Source: Pseudomonadota bacterium (GTDB taxonomy: Bacteria > Pseudomonadota > Gammaproteobacteria > Burkholderiales > Burkholderiaceae_C). From it: 10,586 bases of DNA. The DNA lies in NCBI GenBank assembly GCA_030918015.1, contig JAUPTP010000033.1, positions 1 to 10,586 of the forward strand, written 5' to 3'. Under the pieces are notes generated by a model that ran no database searches, had not been told where the DNA came from, and saw nothing but the letters and a program-made list of their open reading frames with translations. The translations under genes and the position numbers were made by a program. Of the stretch, positions 1 to 6,888 are shown piece after piece. Each line of letters begins with the position of its first letter. Position 1 is the stretch's first letter.

Positions 1-1342
1 GCTGGCCGTCGATGTCGACCGGCAGCATGTAGTTGCTGTACTCGCGCGCCTGGCCGGCGGCATCGCGCAGCTTGTAGACCACCGAGGGGCCGACGTTGCG
101 CAGCTTCTTGTCGCCCGAGGGCCGCGCGCCCGAGCCCAGGTGCTGACCGAGCGAGCCCACCAGGTCGACCTTGCGCACATCCGCGCCCGAGGCGGATTCG
201 GAGGCCATGTTCTCGACGTTGATGACGCGCAGGCCCGTGAATTCGAGCTGCAGCGCGGCCCGGGCGTCGCCGCCGGGGGTGAGCGTGGTCACGCCGCCGA
301 CCTCGCCCTTGATCTCGAAGGGCGTGCCCGGGCGCCCCATCGGCCGCCCCAGCAGCGTGAGCCGGGAGCCGCCGTCCTCGAAGCTGGACTGGTAGATCGC
401 GATGCCCTTGTGGATGAAGGGCTCGTTGACCTTGATCTTGGCCTCGGTCTTCGTGCCGTCGGCGTCATGCACCACGATGTCGCTGGCGAAGAGCTTGGGC
501 ATGCCGGTGTCGTAGTACTCGACCACGAACTTCTTCAGCTCGATGCTGAAGGGCAGGTCCTGCAGCACGATGCCGCGGCTCAGGTTGATGACCGCGGTGC
601 CGGCGGAGGCGCCCTCGGGCACGTAGAGGTTGCCGCGGAAGGTCGGGTTGGACGGCGACAGGCGGTGCTCGGCCGGCACGTCGCGGATCATGCCGCCGCC
701 CTCGAAGGGCGTCTTGCCCAGCAGCGCCATCTGCGCGCGCACGATCAGGTCGCCGTCGAACAGGCCGCCGATGCAGATCAGCACGATCGCGCCGTGCGCG
801 GCGATGTAGCCCAGCTTGTTGGTCGCGCCCTGGCGGGCGGCCACCATCACGCCGCCCTCGCGCACCTGCGCCTTGCCGCTCCAGCCCGCGCCCGACAGCA
901 GCTCGTGCACCCGCGCCAGCGCCGCCTCGCGCCCCAGCGCCAGCTCGCCGCGCGCCTTGTGCGGGAAGGCCTGCAGCGCGCTCTCGCGCATGCCCTCCTT
1001 GGTCGCGCGCAGGTCGGCCAGGATCTTGGGCGTGTTGCGCGCGATGCACAGGCTGGTCGACAGCACCAGGAAGGCCAGGATCAGCAGGAACCAGCCCGCG
1101 CTGTAGACCGCGTACAGGCCCAGCCGGCCGAAGACCTCGGCCCAGAACGGCCCGAACTGGTTGACATAGTTGACCGGCGGCTGGTGCTGCTGGATGACGG
1201 TGCCGATCACCGAGGCGATGCAGATGATCGTGAGCAGCGCGATGGCGAAGCGCATCGACGACAGCAGCTCGACGCTCTCCTGCACCCAGCGCGAGCCGCG
1301 GCGGATCTCGAGCCCGGCGGTGGAAGAGGAGGAAGAGGTCAT
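1..1342 (-). CDS. resB: Cytochrome c biogenesis protein ResB (5' part, runs off left edge)
   Basis: ResB (Ccs1) with ResC/CcsA forms the System II haem lyase, which exports haem and attaches it to apocytochromes c at the periplasmic face of the inner membrane. The first 447 codons are visible; family members here are usually much longer, so the C-terminal part lies beyond base 1. Seen: a hydrophilic start, TM1 at about residues 31-50 with the family-like run RFAIALLTIICIASVIGT, TM2 at about 75-100, TM3 at about 176-195 containing NKLGYIAAHGAIVLI with His183, a likely haem-ligand histidine of the family, then a long periplasmic region with patches such as PFSIELKKF and GIAIYQSSF. The start at 1342 is the only reasonable ATG; no Shine-Dalgarno precedes it, but a CATAAT -10 does. 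Upstream on the same strand is cytochrome c4, a likely client. resC would be expected next to the left, outside the window (inference). Confidence 0.95.
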   Translation of the reverse strand, partial: MTSSSSSTAGLEIRRGSRWVQESVELLSSMRFAIALLTIICIASVIGTVIQQHQPPVNYVNQFGPFWAEVFGRLGLYAVYSAGWFLLILAFLVLSTSLCIARNTPKILADLRATKEGMRESALQAFPHKARGELALGREAALARVHELLSGAGWSGKAQVREGGVMVAARQGATNKLGYIAAHGAIVLICIGGLFDGDLIVRAQMALLGKTPFEGGGMIRDVPAEHRLSPSNPTFRGNLYVPEGASAGTAVINLSRGIVLQDLPFSIELKKFVVEYYDTGMPKLFASDIVVHDADGTKTEAKIKVNEPFIHKGIAIYQSSFEDGGSRLTLLGRPMGRPGTPFEIKGEVGGVTTLTPGGDARAALQLEFTGLRVINVENMASESASGADVRKVDLVGSLGQHLGSGARPSGDKKLRNVGPSVVYKLRDAAGQAREYSNYMLPVDIDGQ

Positions 1343-1352
1343 GACGGGGGGG

Positions 1353-1383
1353 ATTATGCGAACACCGCCTGAAGGCGGCGCAA
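1353..1383 (-). promoter_or_regulatory. Putative resB promoter (near-leaderless)
   Basis: Reading the minus strand, CATAAT (1358-1353) matches the -10 consensus at 5 of 6 positions. It ends 10 nt before the resB ATG. Only a weak -35 candidate, TTGCGC at 1383-1378, is visible, with a long 19-nt spacer. A short inverted repeat (CCGCC, 1365-1369, and GGCGG, 1374-1378, loop TGAA) lies in the spacer. Initiation about 7 nt after the -10 would leave a leader of only a few bases, including part of a run of seven C. The position just past the terminator of the cytochrome gene fits an independent promoter for resB. Confidence 0.45.
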
Positions 1384-1391
1384 AGATGGAC

Positions 1392-1416
1392 AAAGGCCGG
1401 TCAGCGACCGGCCTTT
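1392..1416 (-). terminator. Rho-independent-type terminator after cytochrome c4
   Basis: Perfect 11-bp inverted repeat: arm AAAGGCCGGTC at 1392-1402, loop AGC at 1403-1405, arm GACCGGCCTTT at 1406-1416. The A/T ends of the stem give a three-base T run on either strand, followed on the minus strand by GTCCATCTTT, so the T tract is short and interrupted. It sits about 58 nt after the cytochrome c4 stop and just before the putative resB promoter, the right place to insulate the two. A smaller hairpin (GTGGC at 1446-1450 with GCCAC at 1454-1458) lies between the stop and this terminator. Confidence 0.75.
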
Positions 1417-1474
1417 AGGATCTTTCAGTGGCGGCGTGCCGTGCCGTGGCCAGGCCACCGCCGCGCCGCCTGAC

Positions 1475-2104
1475 TCAGTGCAGGCCGGCGATGTAGTCGG
1501 CCACGGCCTTGATCTCGCGATCGTTCATCTTGGCCGTCACGCCGGTCATGACCGGGTTGTTCTTGCGCACGCCGTCGCGGAAGTTCTTGAGCTGCAGCTC
1601 GGTGTAGTCCGAGTGCTGGCCCGACAGGCGCGGGTACTGGGCCGGGATGCCGGCACCGTTCGGGCTGTGGCAGCCGGCGCAGGCCGGCACCTGGCGGTCG
1701 GCGATGCCACCGCGGTAGATCTTCTCGCCCAGCGCGACCAGGTCCTTGCTGCGCGCGGCACCCGGCTTGGCCTGCTTGGAGGCGAAGAAGGCCGCCACGT
1801 TCTTCATGTCGTCATCGCTCAGCGCCGAGGCCATGCCCTTCATGACGGCGTTCTCGCGCTTGCCCGACTTGAACTCGCTGAGCTGCTTGACCAGATACTC
1901 CGGGTGCTGGCCCTGCAGGATCGGGTTGGCGGCCAGGCCGCGCGAACCGTCCGACGTGTGGCAGGCGCTGCACACCTGGGTGGCGATGGCTTCACCCTTC
2001 ACCAGATCGGCCTTCGCGGCAGGCTTGGACTCGGAAGCGGCAAGCGGGGTGGCCATGGCGGCTGCCGCGAGCAGAGCAAGAAGCGACTTGAAGTGCGATT
2101 TCAT
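1475..2104 (-). CDS. Dihaem cytochrome c4
   Basis: A 209-residue periplasmic dihaem cytochrome of the c4 class, which passes electrons from the bc1 complex or other donors to terminal oxidases. Seen: a Sec signal peptide (positive start KSHFK, hydrophobic run to about residue 18, probable cleavage near ATPLAA-SE), then two homologous c-type domains. The first has CSACH at 45-49 with candidate axial Met88 or Met91 (AVMKGMA). The second has CAGCH at 142-146 with Met186 (NNPVMTGV) as the likely axial ligand. QGQHPEYL and SGQHSDYT are the matching internal repeats of the two halves. Length is normal for the family. The ATG at 2104 begins the signal peptide; the frame stays open further upstream, but that stretch is the shadow of engB. 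The Shine-Dalgarno is poor (GGGGC). It is divergent from engB and followed by a terminator, so probably transcribed alone. Confidence 0.95.
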   Translation of the reverse strand: MKSHFKSLLALLAAAAMATPLAASESKPAAKADLVKGEAIATQVCSACHTSDGSRGLAANPILQGQHPEYLVKQLSEFKSGKRENAVMKGMASALSDDDMKNVAAFFASKQAKPGAARSKDLVALGEKIYRGGIADRQVPACAGCHSPNGAGIPAQYPRLSGQHSDYTELQLKNFRDGVRKNNPVMTGVTAKMNDREIKAVADYIAGLH

Positions 2105-2134
2105 GATGAAGCGGCCCCGTGGGCTGGCGGGAGG

Positions 2135-2166
2135 GTGACAGACGTGAAACCGGACGATTTTACAAT
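2135..2166 (+). promoter_or_regulatory. Putative engB promoter, probably leaderless
   Basis: TACAAT at 2161-2166 matches the -10 consensus at 5 of 6 positions. A -35-like GTGACA at 2135-2140 (5 of 6) is present, but its spacer would be 20 nt, longer than usual. The -10 ends 7 nt before the ATG at 2174, so transcription would start at or next to that ATG. This is the main reason to prefer 2174 over the in-frame ATG at 2165, which lies inside the -10. Confidence 0.5.
2157..2162 (-). promoter_or_regulatory. Putative -10 element for cytochrome c4
   Basis: The minus strand reads TAAAAT at 2162-2157 (5 of 6 to the -10 consensus), the only A/T-rich patch in the 69-bp divergent region. No good -35 is visible at the normal distance, which would fall inside the engB coding start. 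The predicted leader is about 45 nt. It overlaps the engB -10 on the opposite strand. Confidence 0.4.
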
Positions 2167-2173
2167 GCTGGCG

Positions 2174-2929
2174 ATGAGCCCCACCACCACACCACCCCCG
2201 GGTGGCGCCGACGCCACGCGCGCGGCACTCGCCTGGACCCACACGGCCCGTTTCCTGACGACGGCCAGCCGTCTGGACCAGCTGCCGGCCCATGAACTGC
2301 CCGAGATCGCCTTCGTCGGACGCTCCAACGCCGGCAAGTCGACCGCGATCAACACCCTGGCGCAGCAGCGCCAGCTCGCCTTCGCGTCCAAGACGCCCGG
2401 ACGCACCCAGCACATCAACCTCTTCGAGGTCGGACCGCGCGAGGCGCCCCAGGCGCTGTGGGCCGACCTGCCCGGCTACGGCTACGCGGCCGTGGCACGC
2501 GCCTCCAAGCTGCGCTGGCAGGAGGTGATGGCCGACTACCTGCGGGTGCGGCGCAACCTCGCCGGCGTGGTCCAGATGGTGGACTCGCGCCACGGCTTCA
2601 CCGACCTGGACCGGCAGCTGCTGAGCTTCGTGGCCCCCCGCGTGATCAATGGCGAGGTCAAGCTGCTGGTGCTGCTGACCAAGGCCGACAAGCTCAACCG
2701 CAAGGAGCAGGCCGAGTCGCTGCGCCGCGCGCAGGAGGTCCTGGGCGAGCTCTCGACCGAGGAGTCCGACATCGGCATCACGCTGTTCTCGTCGCTGAAG
2801 CGCCAGGGCATCGGCGACGCCGCCGAGATCCTGCAGCAGTGGGCCCTCGAGGCGCAGGTGCTGCCGGACTTCACGCCCCCGCCCGCCCCGGACGAGGCCG
2901 ACGATGCCCCGGCCGCCGAGCAGCCCTGA
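2174..2929 (+). CDS. engB: Ribosome biogenesis GTPase EngB (YihA/YsxC)
   Basis: EngB is a small TrmE-Era-EngA-like GTPase needed for assembly of the large ribosomal subunit and essential in many bacteria. From the chosen start the protein has 251 residues. Seen: G1 GRSNAGKS at 49-56, the switch I region KTPGRTQ at 73-79 with Thr78, G3 DLPG at 98-101 followed by YGYA, G4 TKAD at 169-172, and G5 near FSSLKRQG at 205-212. All motifs are intact. It has a Pro-rich N-terminal extension and an acidic Pro/Ala-rich tail (PPPAPDEADDAPAAEQP) beyond the G domain, longer than the compact E. coli form. The frame is open far upstream, but that region antisense to cytochrome c4 is a GC shadow. The start at 2174 follows the -10; no Shine-Dalgarno is seen. 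The last 26 bases overlap the next gene. Confidence 0.95.
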   Translation: MSPTTTPPPGGADATRAALAWTHTARFLTTASRLDQLPAHELPEIAFVGRSNAGKSTAINTLAQQRQLAFASKTPGRTQHINLFEVGPREAPQALWADLPGYGYAAVARASKLRWQEVMADYLRVRRNLAGVVQMVDSRHGFTDLDRQLLSFVAPRVINGEVKLLVLLTKADKLNRKEQAESLRRAQEVLGELSTEESDIGITLFSSLKRQGIGDAAEILQQWALEAQVLPDFTPPPAPDEADDAPAAEQP

Positions 2930-3965
2930 CGCCGATCCACCGGCCTCCCCCGCGAGGCCGGGCCGGCTGCAGATGGCCGACCTGGCCCGCATCGCCGGGG
3001 TGTCGGTGGCCACCGTGTCGCGCGCGCTCAACGGCAGCACCGAGGTCAGCGCCGCCACCCGCCAGCGCATCACCGAGCTGGCGCGCTCGCTGAACTACAC
3101 CATCAACGTCAGCGCGAAGAACCTGCGGCTGCGCCACAACCGCACCGTCGCGGTCGTCATCCCCTACGACCGGCAGACGCGGCTGCATGTCTCCGATCCC
3201 TTCTTCCTGTCGATGCTGGGCAGCCTGGCCGACGCGCTGACCGACCGCGGCCACGACATGCTGGTCTCGCGCATCGACGCCGACCAGCTCGAGACGGCGT
3301 CGCAGTCGTATGACAGCGGCACCGCGCTGGGCATCATCATGATCGGCCAGTGGCACAGCCACGAGCAGCTCAACCGCCTGGCCGACCAGGGCGTGCCGCT
3401 GGTGGTCTGGGGCGCGCAGCTGCCCCAGCAGCGCTACTGCTCGGTCGGCGGCGACAACCTGGGCGGCGGCCGGCTGGCCACCCGGCACCTGCTCGGGCGG
3501 GGCTGCCGGCGCTTCGTCTTTCTCGGCGACCCGACCACGCCCGAATCCGAGCAGCGCCTGCGCGGCCACCGGCAGGAGCTGGCCGAGGCGGGCCTGCCGC
3601 CCGAGGCGACCCGCGTGCTGCCGGTCGGCTTCGATGCCGACCGGGCGCGCGCGCAGATGCATGCGCTGCTCGAGTCGGGCGCGCCGATCGATGCGGTCTT
3701 CGCCTGCTCGGACATGCTCGCCACGGCGGTCGTGCCGGTGCTGCGCCTGCACGGCCGCGAGGTGCCGCGCGACGTGGCGGTCGTCGGCTATGACGACATC
3801 GCCTGGGCCAGCCACGCCGACCCGCCGCTGACGACCGTGCGCCAGCCGGTGGCGCGGGCCGGTGTCGAGATGGTCGATGCGCTGTTCGAGCGCGTGGCCG
3901 GCCGCGCCGCACCCTCGCGCACGCTGCCGGTCGAGCTGGTGGTGCGCCAGAGCTCGATGCGCTGA
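2904..3965 (+). CDS. LacI-family transcriptional regulator
   Basis: A 353-residue DNA-binding regulator with a sugar-type effector domain. Seen: the LacI helix-turn-helix at about residues 25-44 (ADLARIAGVSVATVSRALNG), a hinge helix near SAKNLRLR at about 71-78, then a periplasmic-binding-protein-like domain (VAVVIPYDRQ, SVGGDNLGGGRLA, AVFACSDMLA, VAVVGYDDIAWA) to the C-terminus. Start choice: ATG 2904 has GAGG at 2894-2897, six bases upstream, and gives a 23-residue Pro-rich extension. ATG 2973 would start directly at the helix-turn-helix (330 residues), typical for the family, but has no Shine-Dalgarno. The 26-bp overlap with engB suggests cotranscription from the engB promoter. No sugar-catabolism or transport gene adjoins it on its strand, so its targets and ligand are unknown. 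Confidence 0.9.
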   Translation: MPRPPSSPDADPPASPARPGRLQMADLARIAGVSVATVSRALNGSTEVSAATRQRITELARSLNYTINVSAKNLRLRHNRTVAVVIPYDRQTRLHVSDPFFLSMLGSLADALTDRGHDMLVSRIDADQLETASQSYDSGTALGIIMIGQWHSHEQLNRLADQGVPLVVWGAQLPQQRYCSVGGDNLGGGRLATRHLLGRGCRRFVFLGDPTTPESEQRLRGHRQELAEAGLPPEATRVLPVGFDADRARAQMHALLESGAPIDAVFACSDMLATAVVPVLRLHGREVPRDVAVVGYDDIAWASHADPPLTTVRQPVARAGVEMVDALFERVAGRAAPSRTLPVELVVRQSSMR

Positions 3966-3977
3966 CGCGCCCCCCCC

Positions 3978-4001
3978 GGCCGGCCGCCTTCAGGGCCGGC
4001 C
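3978..4001. other. GC-rich inverted repeat at convergent gene ends
   Basis: GGCCGGCC occurs at 3978-3985 and again at 3994-4001. As the word is self-complementary, the copies can pair around an 8-nt loop. It spans the stop codon of the phospholipase gene, 12 nt after the LacI stop, and follows a run of eight C (3970-3977). There is no T tract, so it is at best a weak bidirectional terminator or pause site for these convergent genes. Confidence 0.3.
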
Positions 4002-6359
4002 CAGCATCAGCGTCACGCCGGGGCGCCCCTGCGGCGCCCAGGTCAGCCCCAGGTAGAGCGGCCCCACGCCGGTGTCGGCCGCCAGGAAGACACTGCCGCC
4101 CCAGCGCAGCTGGGACAGCCGCATCTGCCCCGGCGTGGACCAGGCGTTGCCCGCCTCCAGCGTCATGCCCGCGAAGACGCCGCGGGTCAGCACCGGGCGC
4201 GAGGTCAGCCGCCCCAGCCAGGTCAGCCGCCCCAGCAGGATGCCGTCGCCGGAGAGCTGGCCCGGCTCGTAGCCCGAGAGCTGCTGGAAGCCGCCGAGCG
4301 TGTAGTGCCCCGGCACGCCCTCGACGCGGCTCTGCTGGGCCGCGCGCAGCCGCAGCGTCGCGTCGAGCGTCTGGCGACCGGCGCTGGCGACCTGCGTCAG
4401 GTCGAGCTCGAGCCGGTGGAAGCGCCGCTGCGCCGTGTCGAGCGCCTGCTCGTCGAGCCGGCGCCAGCCGCTCTGGCCTTCGAGCCGCATCCGCCAGCCC
4501 TGGCGCGGAAAGATCGCGTGGTCGAGCTGGTCGAGCACCAGCACGCCGCGCACCGCCTGCTCGCGGGCATGCTGGGACTGCAGCACGCTCGCGCCGGTGG
4601 CGGTCTGCACCTCGGCGCTCTCGGGCTGCAGCCGCAGCACCTGCCCGAGCAGGCCCAGGCGCCACTCGCCCAGGTCGCCCAGCGGCTGGCCCAGATCGAG
4701 CCCCACGCCCAGCGTGCTGCGGACATGCCGGCCCAGCACCACCGGGTCGCCGCCGTCGTCCAGCGGGCCGATCGACCGGTAGGCGGTCTGGCGCCGCCGC
4801 GACAGCTCGCCCGACAGCGCCAGGAACCAGTCGCTGGCCGGACCGCTGCCTGCGCCCAGCGGCATGTAGAGCTCGCTGAACCAGCGCGGCACCGAGCCCA
4901 GCTGCACGCGGTTGCGCCACTCGCTGCCCGACTCGTCCAGCCAGTGGCGGTTGTGGCTGAGCTGCACGTTGAACTCGCCCTGGCCGGCGAAGTCGCTCTG
5001 CAGCGCCAGGCCGAGGCGGAAGTAGTTGGGCCCCCAGGGCTTCTCCGACAGGCGAAAGACCAGCCCGGAGCCGGCGGGCAGGTCCTCGACCCGGTAGTCG
5101 ACCTGCAGGTAGTCGCCGCTGGCGGCCAGCACCCGGCTGTCGTGCTCGGCCTGGGCGACCGAGAAGTCCTGGCCCGGGCGCACCGCCATCAGCGGCGCCA
5201 GGCGCTGCGGCTGCGTCAGGTCCTGCCCCTCGAAGCGGACCGAGGCCACCGGCTCGGGCGGATCGTCCGGACGGGCCTGGGCGCGCCGGTGGGCGCGCCA
5301 GTCGGTCTCGTTCAGGCGCAGCGCGCCCAGCTGCGGCAGCATGCGCTCGGCATGCTCGCGCCCGGCCGCCACCAGATCGGCCGCGCGGTCGAAGCTGGCG
5401 GAGGTCAGCCGGCCCAGCGGCGGCGCGATCAGCACGTCCTGGCGCGGATCGAGCTGCGCGAGCGAACGCTGCACGTTCTGCTCGGTCAGGATGTTGATCA
5501 TCTGCGTCGTGACGCCCGAGACGGTGCCCAGCGTCTCGCGCCCGGCCAGCGGCGTGCCGATGTTGACCACGATCAGGCGGTCCACGCCCATGCGGCGGGC
5601 CACCTCCACCGGCAGGTTGTCGACCAGGCCGCCGTCGCCCAGGATGCGCCCGTCGACCTCGATCGGCGCGAACAGCCCCGGCACCGACATGCTCGCGCGC
5701 AGCGCCTGCGCCAGGTCGCCGTCGCGGAAGACCACCGCCTCGCCGGTCTCCATGTCGGTGGCCACCGCGCGGAAGGGGATAGGCAGGCCGTCGAAGCTCG
5801 GCACCCGGCGCACCGCCAGCGTGTGGCGGCGCAGCAGCAGCTCGAGCTCGCGGCTCGACACCGAGCCGATCGGCAGCATCGGCTCGCCGCCCAGGCGGTC
5901 GAGCCCGACCTCGAGCGCCGGCGAGATCTCGAAGTCCTCTTCCTTGCGGCGCTGGCCGATGTGCTCGCGCGGCAGCCGCGGGGCGAACATCGCCGCCCAG
6001 TCGATCGCGCCGAGCTCGCGCGCCATCTCGGCCGCGCCCATGCCGCTGGCATGGAGACCGCCGATGATCGCGCCCATCGAGGTGCCGGCGATCGCGTCGA
6101 CCGGGATGCGCTCGCGCTCGAGCACCTCCAGCACGCCCACATGCGCCAGCCCGCGCGCGCCGCCCCCGGACAGCACCAGCCCGATGCGCGGCCGCCCCAG
6201 CGCCGGCCCGACCAGCGTGTCCACCTCCGGATCGCCGCCGCCGACCTCGGCCGGCAGCTGCGCCCACGCGCACGGCAGCGCCCCGACCAGCCAGGCCAGC
6301 GCGGCGCACACGACGACCATCCCGCGACGGGGACGACTCCAGGACAGGGATCGGCTCAT
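3990..6359 (-). CDS. Patatin-like phospholipase with POTRA and outer-membrane barrel (type Vd, PlpD-like)
   Basis: A 789-residue protein with the layout of type Vd autotransporters such as Pseudomonas PlpD: a lipid acyl hydrolase carried to the surface by its own barrel. Seen in order: signal peptide (basic RPRRG, hydrophobic run at 14-30, likely cleavage after AWA at 33); patatin domain at about 57-260 with oxyanion loop SGGGARG (64-70), nucleophile elbow GTSMG (Ser94), and DGG with Asp242 completing the Ser-Asp dyad; a linker; one POTRA-like domain at about 371-440 (VASVRFEGQDLTQPQRLAPL onward); then about 350 residues of alternating polar and aromatic strands forming a 16-strand-type barrel of the bacterial surface antigen family. 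Catalytic residues are intact. Oddity: the last residues are LMLGRP, without the terminal Phe/Trp/Tyr usual in barrels. The start at 6359 gives a full signal peptide. It lies 33 nt downstream of the DksA-like gene. Confidence 0.9.
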   Translation of the reverse strand: MSRSLSWSRPRRGMVVVCAALAWLVGALPCAWAQLPAEVGGGDPEVDTLVGPALGRPRIGLVLSGGGARGLAHVGVLEVLERERIPVDAIAGTSMGAIIGGLHASGMGAAEMARELGAIDWAAMFAPRLPREHIGQRRKEEDFEISPALEVGLDRLGGEPMLPIGSVSSRELELLLRRHTLAVRRVPSFDGLPIPFRAVATDMETGEAVVFRDGDLAQALRASMSVPGLFAPIEVDGRILGDGGLVDNLPVEVARRMGVDRLIVVNIGTPLAGRETLGTVSGVTTQMINILTEQNVQRSLAQLDPRQDVLIAPPLGRLTSASFDRAADLVAAGREHAERMLPQLGALRLNETDWRAHRRAQARPDDPPEPVASVRFEGQDLTQPQRLAPLMAVRPGQDFSVAQAEHDSRVLAASGDYLQVDYRVEDLPAGSGLVFRLSEKPWGPNYFRLGLALQSDFAGQGEFNVQLSHNRHWLDESGSEWRNRVQLGSVPRWFSELYMPLGAGSGPASDWFLALSGELSRRRQTAYRSIGPLDDGGDPVVLGRHVRSTLGVGLDLGQPLGDLGEWRLGLLGQVLRLQPESAEVQTATGASVLQSQHAREQAVRGVLVLDQLDHAIFPRQGWRMRLEGQSGWRRLDEQALDTAQRRFHRLELDLTQVASAGRQTLDATLRLRAAQQSRVEGVPGHYTLGGFQQLSGYEPGQLSGDGILLGRLTWLGRLTSRPVLTRGVFAGMTLEAGNAWSTPGQMRLSQLRWGGSVFLAADTGVGPLYLGLTWAPQGRPGVTLMLGRP

Positions 6360-6367
6360 GGGCGCGG

Positions 6368-6396
6368 ATTGTGCCGGCCCGCCCGGTACCGGTCAG
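6368..6396 (-). promoter_or_regulatory. Putative promoter for the phospholipase gene
   Basis: On the minus strand, CTGACC (6396-6391) and CACAAT (6373-6368) each match the sigma-70 hexamers at 4 of 6 positions, with a standard 17-nt spacer. The -35 overlaps the stop codon of the DksA-like gene. The -10 ends 8 nt before the ATG at 6359, predicting a leaderless or nearly leaderless mRNA; no Shine-Dalgarno is seen. Readthrough from the upstream gene is a second possible source. Confidence 0.4.
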
Positions 6397-6818
6397 AGGG
6401 TGGAAACCGGGACGCCGCCGTGCTGTCGCTCGTGCTCGCGCTCGCAGGCGATGCACCGCAGGGCCTGCGGCTGCACCTGCAGCCGGCCCAGCGCGATGGG
6501 GCCGCCGCAGTCCTCGCAGGCGCCGTAGTCGCCCGCCTCCAGGCGCTGCAGCGCCCGCCCGATCGCGGCCAGCTCCTGGCGGGCCTGGTCGGTGAAGGCG
6601 AGATCGACCTCGCGGTCGGCCGCATGCTCGCGCGCATCGTCGGCGTCCTGCAGCAGCACCTCGCGGGCGTGCTGCACCCGGCTCTGGCCGCCCGTGTGCA
6701 GCGCCAGCGCCTCCAGCAGGGCCTGACGGCGCGCCAGCAGCACCTCGCGCAGGGAACCCCGCTGGACCGCGTCGAGCACCGCAGCGACGGGAATGGAGGG
6801 ACGGGCGATGGTGTCCAT
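6393..6818 (-). CDS. DksA/TraR-family C4 zinc-finger protein
   Basis: A 141-residue member of the DksA/TraR family, proteins that reach into the RNA polymerase secondary channel and alter initiation, often with ppGpp. Seen: an N-terminal arm, a predicted helical region at about 18-95 (SLREVLLARRQALLEALAL; the acidic stretch DADDAREHAADREVD at about 58-72 could be the coiled-coil tip), then the zinc finger with Cys101, Cys104, Cys122 and Cys125 (C-x2-C-x17-C-x2-C; CEDCGGPI and CIACE). It is close to E. coli DksA in length but diverges in sequence, so I would not call it dksA itself. The start at 6818 is set by GGAGA at 6830-6826, seven bases upstream; the longer open frame upstream lacks family similarity. 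It is divergent from the GGDEF-EAL gene and 33 bp upstream of the phospholipase gene, perhaps in one operon. Confidence 0.88.
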   Translation of the reverse strand: MDTIARPSIPVAAVLDAVQRGSLREVLLARRQALLEALALHTGGQSRVQHAREVLLQDADDAREHAADREVDLAFTDQARQELAAIGRALQRLEAGDYGACEDCGGPIALGRLQVQPQALRCIACEREHERQHGGVPVSTL

Positions 6819-6825
6819 GATCAGG

Positions 6826-6830
6826 TCTCC
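6826..6830 (-). promoter_or_regulatory. Ribosome binding site deciding the DksA-like start
   Basis: GGAGA on the minus strand, 7 nt before ATG 6818. It is one of the few clear Shine-Dalgarno sequences here and argues against longer versions of the protein. Confidence 0.75.
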
Positions 6831-6860
6831 TGACGGCGTTCGGATCGGCCGCATGAGTCC

Positions 6861-6866
6861 ATCGTG
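6861..6866 (-). promoter_or_regulatory. Putative activator-dependent -10 for the DksA-like gene
   Basis: The minus strand reads CACGAT at 6866-6861. It matches only 3 of 6 positions, but these include the key A2 and T6. Its centre is 32 bp from the centre of the FNR-like box, the spacing expected when the activator sits at -41.5. The start would be near 6854, giving a leader of about 36 nt that holds the GGAGA. Confidence 0.35.
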
Positions 6867-6871
6867 GCACC

Positions 6872-6883
6872 GCCCCGCGGGGC
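6872..6883. repeat. 12-bp perfect palindrome GCCCCGCGGGGC
   Basis: It lies between the FNR-like box and the putative -10 of the DksA-like gene. It could be an operator or chance GC-rich symmetry; no known regulator is recognised. Confidence 0.5.
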
Positions 6884-6888
6884 CTGCG

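Noticed and set aside
140..1372. 410-codon plus-strand open frame opposite resB
   Set aside because: It is antisense to a clear ResB protein and rich in His/Ala/Arg/Asp with no recognisable motif; a GC shadow.
1436..2173. Upstream extension of the engB frame
   Set aside because: It runs antisense through cytochrome c4, has no similarity to EngB, and the -10 just before 2174 explains the true start.
3966..3989. Strong terminator between the convergent LacI and phospholipase genes
   Set aside because: The inverted repeat there has no T tract on either strand; kept only as a weak structural feature.
4305..6833. 842-codon plus-strand open frame opposite the phospholipase and DksA-like genes
   Set aside because: The minus-strand genes show intact catalytic and zinc-binding motifs, while this frame shows none and is compositionally odd.
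6865..6880. Sigma-54-like TGGCAC upstream of the GGDEF-EAL gene
   Set aside because: The matching GC/TTGC element at the required distance is absent.
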